From contig NZ_FQVF01000031.1 in the NCBI RefSeq assembly GCF_900129155.1, forward strand, positions 1-42,118: 42,118 nucleotides of DNA, written 5' to 3'. Position numbers and translations under genes: made by a program. The notes below the pieces were generated by a model. That model saw only the letters and a list, made by a program, of their open reading frames with translations, ran no database searches and was not told where the DNA came from. Below are positions 36,802-42,118 of the stretch, piece by piece (positions within the stretch are counted from its first letter, which is position 1; each line of letters begins with the position of its first letter). Source of the stretch: Marinomonas polaris DSM 16579. GTDB taxonomy: Bacteria; Pseudomonadota; Gammaproteobacteria; Pseudomonadales; Marinomonadaceae.

Positions 36802-37353
36802 TTAGCACAACAATCCATCAGCTACATTTTTGGCAGCGTCGTAACCATTTAAGTTACCTAATACAGTCAATGAAAAAACCATCGCTGCGGCAGGCCCTTT
36901 GCCTGTCAAAATGTTACCGTCCATTACTACAGGTTCATTGGCAATGTATTCTGCACCAATCAATCCATCTTCAAAGCCTGGGTAACAAGTCGCTTGTTTA
37001 TCTACCACAAAACCATGAGTACCAAACACCACAGCGGGTGACGCACAGATAGCCGCTAATAAAGCATCTTGGATGTCATGTTTTTCCAATATATCGATTA
37101 GCAACTCGCAGTCACGCAAATGCTCAGCACCTGGCATACCGCCAGCTAACACCACAGCGTCAAAAATTTGCTCGCCAACCTCGGTCAATAAAACATCAGC
37201 TTCTAGCTTAGTGCCGTGTGCCATAACAATCTGTTTTGACTCATGAATACTCGCCACAGTGACTTCTACACCACCACGTCGCAACACATCGATAATCGTA
37301 ATGGCTTCAATATCTTCATTGCCATTAGCAATCGGAACCAATACCTTGCTCAT
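36802..37353 (-). CDS. yajL: DJ-1/PfpI family protein (YajL-like)
   Basis: 183-residue DJ-1 superfamily protein resembling E. coli YajL (196 residues). The reactive cysteine is C103 in the nucleophile elbow AAICASPAVVF; the supporting glutamate is E16 (GNEDIEAI), and GGMPGAEHLRD matches the YajL/ThiJ loop. The family is linked to oxidative or electrophile stress protection, and the enzymatic role (glyoxalase or deglycase) is debated. Transcribed toward carA with about 200 bp between them; rimI lies upstream. Confidence 0.88.
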   Translation of the reverse strand: MSKVLVPIANGNEDIEAITIIDVLRRGGVEVTVASIHESKQIVMAHGTKLEADVLLTEVGEQIFDAVVLAGGMPGAEHLRDCELLIDILEKHDIQDALLAAICASPAVVFGTHGFVVDKQATCYPGFEDGLIGAEYIANEPVVMDGNILTGKGPAAAMVFSLTVLGNLNGYDAAKNVADGLLC

Positions 37354-37392
37354 ACCTTACCTCTTTCAGATACATTAAATTCATAAAAGCTT

Positions 37393-37896
37393 TCATGCGA
37401 CTACTGCGTTTAAAAACTTTTCTATTTTTAGCGTAAACAAACATGCCGCTTCGTGGCCTTGTTCTGTTTGTCCTTTTTTTTCTATTTGATAGTAATTTTT
37501 TCGGCGACCAACCTGTTCGAATCCTAACGATTCGTACAGGGAAATGGCTCCTAGATTCGACTCGCGCACTTCCAATAACAGCTCACTGACATCTTGCTGC
37601 GCGACCGCTTCTGACCAAACTATCATCAACTGTCTGGCTAGCCCCTGTCTACGGACAGAGGAATCAATCACAATTAATTCTAATTCGGATTGATCAAGCA
37701 CCACCGAAGCAGTTAACCAACCAACGATCGATTTTTGCGTCGCATCACCTAATTCAATAACCCAATTTTTGCGCGTTTGTAACGCATCAGCGACCAAATT
37801 TTCACCCCAAGGGTGAGGGTTAGACAAGGCATCAAGTTGGATAATAGGCAATAAATCTGACTCAATAGCCAGACGAATAGAAACAGAAGGAATCAT
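37393..37896 (-). CDS. rimI: Ribosomal protein S18 N-acetyltransferase RimI
   Basis: GNAT acetyltransferase that acetylates the N-terminal alanine of S18. 167 residues. The acetyl-CoA loop is RRQGLA, followed by LLLEVRESNLGAISLYESLGF and the late Tyr in GRRKNYY, as in RimI. The preceding gene is a psi-like protein, mirroring E. coli holD-rimI. The C-terminal extension of about 15 residues is not usual. Confidence 0.9.
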   Translation of the reverse strand: MIPSVSIRLAIESDLLPIIQLDALSNPHPWGENLVADALQTRKNWVIELGDATQKSIVGWLTASVVLDQSELELIVIDSSVRRQGLARQLMIVWSEAVAQQDVSELLLEVRESNLGAISLYESLGFEQVGRRKNYYQIEKKGQTEQGHEAACLFTLKIEKFLNAVVA

Positions 37897-37927
37897 AAAA
37901 TTGAACGCTTCATTAAAGGCAAAAAGA

Positions 37928-38773
37928 TTAACGGAAAAAGCTGGATTGCATCACTTGCCACGCGTCCTTGCGCAGTTCAGGAATACGATACAATTCAGAC
38001 AAACTTACGATGTGCGCAGTAGGATATTGTTTTAAAAAGCTTTCAGGCGGTAAATCTTCCACCAACTGAGTAATTTGCGCACCAGCCAGCACTAACCATG
38101 GTGTTTCAGGGAAGTCTTTTACCAAACGGCCCACATAGCTTTCTAAAGCGCCAAACAACCAATCGGTACGATTCAAAAAATACGGATTTCGTAATTGCCC
38201 CGGCCAAGTAAACGCACTGCCCTGCCATTCATCAATAGGCTGTTTTAAAAGCGCTTGCCCCATTTTTAACGCCAAACGCTCAATGTCTTCTGCTTGGGTA
38301 AATACTTGAGGTACATCACTTAGAATCAAAAGCTTATTAGACAAGGCGTAAGCATGAATATTCAATCGCGTAATTTGGGTGTTCAGCGTTGGATCTGGCT
38401 CAACCACAATATCGACAGCCAATTCTTCAATTGGCTGCAAATCTTCGACAATAATTTCCGGTCCCGCATTTAACTGCTCACGAAGGTTATGAACCAAGGG
38501 CTCTTTTTCTTCTGGCGATAATTTAGGCATTGGAGCGGGAACAGGCTCAGCAGATCTAAACCCGGCTGAAGGCTGATCGCGATAAGAGTCTGCAAAGGAA
38601 GAGTTGGACGGCGCGTCCATATCAATAGGCCAAGGCTGAACCGGCATGAAAACCGTACCCGAAACACTGTCCGTGGCAGACTCATTTTTATCAATAGACA
38701 ACCAGGACACCACGCCCATTTGCGCTAAGCAATGGGTTTGAAAAGCCTGTTGAGGTGGTAATTCGCGGGACAT
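37928..38773 (-). CDS. Putative DNA polymerase III psi subunit (HolD-like)
   Basis: 281 residues, much longer than E. coli psi (137). The N-terminus (LAQMGVVSWLS, about 16-26) resembles the psi segment that contacts chi (LQQLGITQW in E. coli). After a long Pro/Glu-rich linker, the C-terminal half (about 140-245: LLILSDVPQ, then a helix ending ALLKQP) resembles the psi core. It sits immediately upstream of rimI, as holD does in E. coli and as the 'cryptic' psi gene does in pseudomonads (from memory). Psi links chi-SSB to the clamp loader. The assignment is inferred, since overall similarity is low. Confidence 0.62.
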   Translation of the reverse strand: MSRELPPQQAFQTHCLAQMGVVSWLSIDKNESATDSVSGTVFMPVQPWPIDMDAPSNSSFADSYRDQPSAGFRSAEPVPAPMPKLSPEEKEPLVHNLREQLNAGPEIIVEDLQPIEELAVDIVVEPDPTLNTQITRLNIHAYALSNKLLILSDVPQVFTQAEDIERLALKMGQALLKQPIDEWQGSAFTWPGQLRNPYFLNRTDWLFGALESYVGRLVKDFPETPWLVLAGAQITQLVEDLPPESFLKQYPTAHIVSLSELYRIPELRKDAWQVMQSSFFR

Positions 38774-38951
38774 AGTAACCTTAATCGCAGCCTAAAAAAT
38801 GCACATTCATCGATTTAAATACTGGTAAGCAAATATACTCGCTTACGCCACCAGATGCCACTTGATGGCCTAAAGCTTGCTAGAGATCTTTGCACTATGG
38901 CTGTGTATAATCACAACCAATTTAAAGCAACCCCATAAAAGGTATGAAAAC

Positions 38952-39740
38952 ATGGTGTCTTTGTTATCTCGTTTGATGGTTATCGCTGCCGTTTCGATCA
39001 GCAGCTTCAGCTTCGCTGACAACTTGCCTGATCTTAAAGGCCGCACTATTTTAGCCGTCACCGAAAATGCCTACACACCTCTTAACTTTGTCGATCCAGC
39101 AACGGGCGAAGGCATTGGTTGGGAGTACGATGCCATGAACGAAATTGGCAAGCGCCTAAACGCTAACATTGAATGGCACCTAAGTAGCTGGGACACCATG
39201 ATCCAAGCCGTCAAACAGGGCCAATACGATGTCGGTATGGACGGCATCACAATTAATGAAGAACGCGCCGCGCAAATTGACTTCACCATTCCTTACATGA
39301 CCTCTCAACAGTTCATGTTGGTTCGTGCCGATGAAAAACGCTTTAATGATGCCAAATCCTTTGCCGCCAACCCAGATCTACAATTTGGTGCACAAGCTGG
39401 CACCACCAACTTTTATGTAGCCGTCTACGATGTGCTTGATGGCGATGAAAACAACTCACGCATCACCTTGTTAGACACCTTTGGCGCATCCGTTCAAGCG
39501 CTGAAATCTAGCGATGTCGACAGCGTACTAATGGACGCCGCGTCTGCCCGTGGTTACATCGGCGCCAATCCTGGCGCATTCAAAATTGTTGGCGGCCCGT
39601 TGGGCTCTGAAGATTTTGGCTTCATTTTGGCTCCGGGTTCAGACCTTGTTAAGCCGATCAATGCGGCAATCGAAAGCATGAAAAAAGACGGCACCTTAGA
39701 AGCCCTGAACAAAAAATGGTTCTTCGACTATAACCGCTAA
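38952..39740 (+). CDS. Amino-acid-type ABC transporter substrate-binding protein
   Basis: Periplasmic binding protein of the polar amino acid (SBP family 3) type, 262 residues from ATG 38952. An upstream in-frame TTG at 38877 would put 25 residues before the signal peptide, while AAAGG lies at a good distance from the ATG. Signal peptide about 1-23 (VSLLSRLMVIAAVSISSFSFA, then DN). Family features: ENAYTPLNF, WDTMIQAVKQGQYDVGMDGITI and ERAAQIDFTIPY. Substrate unknown. It ends at a terminator, with the permease just beyond. Confidence 0.93.
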   Translation: MVSLLSRLMVIAAVSISSFSFADNLPDLKGRTILAVTENAYTPLNFVDPATGEGIGWEYDAMNEIGKRLNANIEWHLSSWDTMIQAVKQGQYDVGMDGITINEERAAQIDFTIPYMTSQQFMLVRADEKRFNDAKSFAANPDLQFGAQAGTTNFYVAVYDVLDGDENNSRITLLDTFGASVQALKSSDVDSVLMDAASARGYIGANPGAFKIVGGPLGSEDFGFILAPGSDLVKPINAAIESMKKDGTLEALNKKWFFDYNR

Positions 39741-39774
39741 AAAAACCAGTAAATAGAAACAACAAACGCACAGC

Positions 39775-39810
39775 AACGGATCTTATACTTTTATAGCGAT
39801 CCGTTTTTTT
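39775..39810 (+). terminator. Terminator between binding protein and permease
   Basis: 8-bp stem AACGGATC (39775-39782) with GATCCGTT (39798-39805) and a T run to 39810. It lies between the binding-protein gene and its permease, so the permease probably receives only read-through, giving the usual excess of binding protein. Confidence 0.85.
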
Positions 39811-39850
39811 ATTGTTAACCACCAAGGAACGGTCTTGCTATGAATGTATT

Positions 39851-40657
39851 ATGCCCTTAAAAAAATCCCTAGAACGCACGCCTTGGTGGCTCGTCACCAT
39901 CATTATTATTGCTCTGGTTCTGTTATGGAACATGGTGTCTGACCAAAGCTACCAGCGCATAGCGAGCGCACTAAGCGAAGGCTTACTCACCACAATAGGT
40001 GTAACATTCACCGCTTTTATACTAGCAAGTTTTCTTGGGTTATTAATTGCACTGGCAGGATTTTCTCGTCATCGCATACTTCGTGAATTCGCCCGTTTTT
40101 ATGTAGAAATCTTCCGCGGCGTGCCCGTTCTCGTACTGCTGTTCTACATAGCCTTTGTCGGCGCACCAGAAATGGTGAAATTCTATAACTGGGCATTACA
40201 AATGCCGATTGAAGCAGGCTGGATAGAAAAGGCTCGCACACGAGACTTTACTCTTCTATGGCGCGCCATTATTGCCCTTGCCATTAGTTACAGCGCCTTC
40301 ATTGCAGAAGTCTTCCGCGCAGGCATTCAAGAAGTTGGCAAAGGACAAATAGAAGCAGCAAAAGCATTAGGCTTATCCAACTGGCACCGCTTCCGCCTTA
40401 TCACTCTACCCCAAGCCATGCGTAAAATCTTACCTCCCCTTGGCAACGACCTAGTCGCCATGATCAAAGACTCCGCACTCGTTTCAGTACTCGGCGTGCA
40501 AGACATCACCCAACTCGGCAAAGTATTCAGCTCCTCCACCTTCCAATTCTTCGAAACCTACAACGTCGTCGCCTTCATGTATCTCGTACTCACACTCAGC
40601 TTATCGCTACTGATACGCGCCTTTGAAACACACCTAAGACGCAACGATCATCATTGA
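39851..40657 (+). CDS. Amino-acid-type ABC transporter permease (HisM/GlnP family)
   Basis: Inner-membrane permease, 268 residues from ATG 39851; an in-frame TTG at 39812 overlaps the terminator region and is less likely. Hydrophobic helices near residues 14-33, 48-73, 85-108, 140-160 and 235-258. The EAA coupling loop is EAAKALGLSNWHRFRLITLPQAMR and contacts the ATPase. GVPVLVLLFY is typical of this family. It pairs with the binding protein upstream. No ATP-binding subunit gene follows, so the ATPase must be encoded elsewhere. Confidence 0.92.
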   Translation: MPLKKSLERTPWWLVTIIIIALVLLWNMVSDQSYQRIASALSEGLLTTIGVTFTAFILASFLGLLIALAGFSRHRILREFARFYVEIFRGVPVLVLLFYIAFVGAPEMVKFYNWALQMPIEAGWIEKARTRDFTLLWRAIIALAISYSAFIAEVFRAGIQEVGKGQIEAAKALGLSNWHRFRLITLPQAMRKILPPLGNDLVAMIKDSALVSVLGVQDITQLGKVFSSSTFQFFETYNVVAFMYLVLTLSLSLLIRAFETHLRRNDHH

Positions 40658-41120
40658 CTAGAGACTAGCTCCTCCCCCTGCTAAGGGGAAAGGTTTACTC
40701 TCTTCTTTGGGTTCCATTCAAACACTTTGTATTCCCGACCTTTATTCCGCCCTGCTGGGCGTGTAACTTTTTGCTAGCGCCCAAAAACTTCAATTTAAAG
40801 AAAAGCAAAAATTCGCTTTAAGACCTTTAATGCCTGATTTTTTTCATAGGCGCATGATTGCTTCCTACGCTCCTTGTATCGTAAGGCATAGATTGTTTTT
40901 ACTGCTGTGGGACAGGATATTTTTAACTGACTCTGAAACTCCATAAGGTCGCGCAATCAGGATTGCGTCGAAGTAACTTATTCGGGTTTTCAAGTTCAGA
41001 AGGCTAAGTCAACTAATCACTAAATCATCTCCCCCTTTCTTCAAGGGGAGATGATATCTTGTATCGTAGACAAAAGGAGAAGGAACAGAGATGCATTCGC
41101 CGACGGCCTAAACATCATGG
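40658..41120. repeat. Gene-free region with repeat remnants and hairpins
   Basis: About 540 bp without a credible gene between the permease and the LLM oxidoreductase. It holds CGCCC-TGCT-GGGCG near 40748-40761 followed by TAACTTTTTGCTAG and CGCCCAAAAA, a layout I have seen as a dispersed intergenic repeat in many proteobacteria, here decayed. A perfect 11-bp hairpin is at 41024-41034/41045-41055. ATTCGCC (41095-41101) can pair with GGCGAAT (41120-41126), competing with the hairpin that follows. The rest is featureless. Confidence 0.5.
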
Positions 41121-41174
41121 GCGAATAACATTCCAACGAGGGAGGCGGTAGTTTCGAGGAGGAATGTTATTCGC
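41121..41174. repeat. Perfect 14-bp inverted repeat, 26-nt loop (copy 2)
   Basis: Arms 41121-41134 (GCGAATAACATTCC) and 41161-41174 are perfect complements. Loop bases 41138-41158, read on the minus strand, match the loop of the hairpin at 25271-25331 at 19 of 21 positions, while the arms differ completely. It lies 20 bp beyond the stop of the LLM gene and lacks a T tract. Confidence 0.85.
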
Positions 41175-41194
41175 TCAATTATTACAACAACTGC

Positions 41195-42118
41195 TTAGCC
41201 ATTAAAAACGGGGATAATCTCTCTGCCGTATTTGGCGATAATTTCTTCTTCGTCGCCGCTGTCTAGGTAGATGTTGAACTGCGTGGTTCCTGCCGTTTCT
41301 AGGTCTTTGATCTTGGCAATATGATCTTCAACGGTTCCCAATACACAGAAGCTTTTGACGATATCTTCAGTGATGAAGTCCAAGAATGGGTTGTCGCTTT
41401 GACCGTGTTTCGAGTAATCGTAACCACGACGTTTTTCGATGTAATCCGTTAAGCTTTTTGGCACTAAACCTGAATCACTGCCATATTGTTCAACGATATC
41501 CGCCACATGGTTACCCACCATGGCAGGGAACCATTTGGTGTGCTCGATACAATAATTCATATCACCAAAGTAAGCTGGCGCAGCAGCTTGGACTTTGAAG
41601 TTAGACATATCGCGTCCGGCAGCTTCACCAGCGTTAATGGCTTGATCTTTAAACCATTTCACCAAATCAGGATCACCAATTTGCAAAATCAAACCATCGC
41701 CAACTTCACCAGCGGTGGCTAAAGCTTTCGGGCCATAAGCGCCAATCCAAACTGGTAATTCGTAGCCTGTCGCCCAAGGCAGTTTAACGGGTTCAGGACA
41801 TTCGCCATATTCCACTTCTTCGCCGCGCACCATGGCTTTTACCTTGGTAGTAAATTCCGCAAGGCGCGCTAATGTCGCTGGTTTTTTGCCCATGACACGC
41901 ATGGAAGAATCGCCACGACCAAGACCGATATCGAAACGACCATTACTTTGATGCGCCAAGCTCGCGTACAAGCTGGCTGACAAAGACCAGTCACGAATAT
42001 TTGGGTTGGTCACACAAGGACCAAAACGCATGGTTTTGGTGTGCTCCATACACATTGCCATGGCCACAAACGACTCACGCCAAAGAATATGAGAATCGTA
42101 AAACCAGCAGTAAGTGAA
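41195..42118 (-). CDS. LLM-class flavin oxidoreductase, N-terminus cut by window edge
   Basis: Luciferase-like monooxygenase superfamily, related to F420-dependent and FMN-dependent enzymes (the group sometimes labelled TIGR03842). The frame stays open through the right edge at 42118 (YDSHILWRESF precedes the first methionines), so the start lies outside; GTG 42067 is internal. Visible signatures: GPCVTNPNIRDWS, GRFDIGLGRGDSSMRV, WIGAYGPKAL and the C-terminal barrel segment FNIYLDSG. Substrate and cofactor cannot be told from sequence. Just over 307 residues are visible. Confidence 0.88.
   Translation of the reverse strand, partial: FTYCWFYDSHILWRESFVAMAMCMEHTKTMRFGPCVTNPNIRDWSLSASLYASLAHQSNGRFDIGLGRGDSSMRVMGKKPATLARLAEFTTKVKAMVRGEEVEYGECPEPVKLPWATGYELPVWIGAYGPKALATAGEVGDGLILQIGDPDLVKWFKDQAINAGEAAGRDMSNFKVQAAAPAYFGDMNYCIEHTKWFPAMVGNHVADIVEQYGSDSGLVPKSLTDYIEKRRGYDYSKHGQSDNPFLDFITEDIVKSFCVLGTVEDHIAKIKDLETAGTTQFNIYLDSGDEEEIIAKYGREIIPVFNG

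Overview
The window reads as chromosome of a marine gammaproteobacterium of the Oceanospirillales/Pseudomonas side, most likely Marinomonas or a close relative. This rests on moderate GC content, clearly gammaproteobacterial housekeeping proteins, and a Pseudomonas-type gene order (dksA-gluQ-cbrB-pcnB-folK-panB-panC-pgi; lptFG divergent from pepA; carA-carB-greA; a psi-like gene next to rimI). The genus is inferred from memory and was not checked by a search. No tRNA, rRNA, CRISPR array or complete insertion sequence was seen.

Layout. 1-2000: a DUF1989 gene divergent from a LysR regulator. 2000-12500: mostly minus-strand housekeeping genes (purL, tadA, a cold-shock-domain gene, valS, an acidic protein of unknown function, pepA), with one plus-strand CBS-domain gene. 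12770-14950: lptF-lptG (LPS export). 15000-25100: a minus-strand aminotransferase, then dksA, gluQ, an orphan cbrB, an intergenic region that looks like a CrcZ-type regulatory RNA, and pcnB-folK-panB-panC-pgi (RNA polyadenylation, folate, pantothenate, glycolysis). 25150-28250: an accessory stretch with palindromic repeats, an FRG-domain gene, a YefM-YoeB toxin-antitoxin pair, an AraC regulator and a small unknown gene. 28250-38770: minus-strand lplA, a chemoreceptor, the carA-carB-greA unit, a YajL/DJ-1 protein, rimI and a HolD-like protein. 38950-42118: an amino-acid-type ABC binding protein and permease, a repeat-filled gap, and an LLM-class oxidoreductase cut by the window edge.

The most interesting system is at 17800-19660. 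A CbrB-like sigma-54 activator has no CbrA kinase beside it and has lost most receiver switch residues. Directly downstream lies a -24/-12 promoter and about 290 nt of non-coding sequence in which A-rich AANAANAA motifs sit in the loops of predicted hairpins. This is the layout of the Pseudomonas CbrB-CrcZ carbon-catabolite circuit, apparently with altered input.

A second unusual signal is a pair of perfect hairpins 16 kb apart (25271-25331 and 41121-41174). Their arms are unrelated in sequence, but their loops share 19 of 21 bases in inverted orientation, which suggests an undescribed repeat family with a conserved loop and variable arms. A third is a terminator-like hairpin, possibly with a small leader peptide, just upstream of carA.
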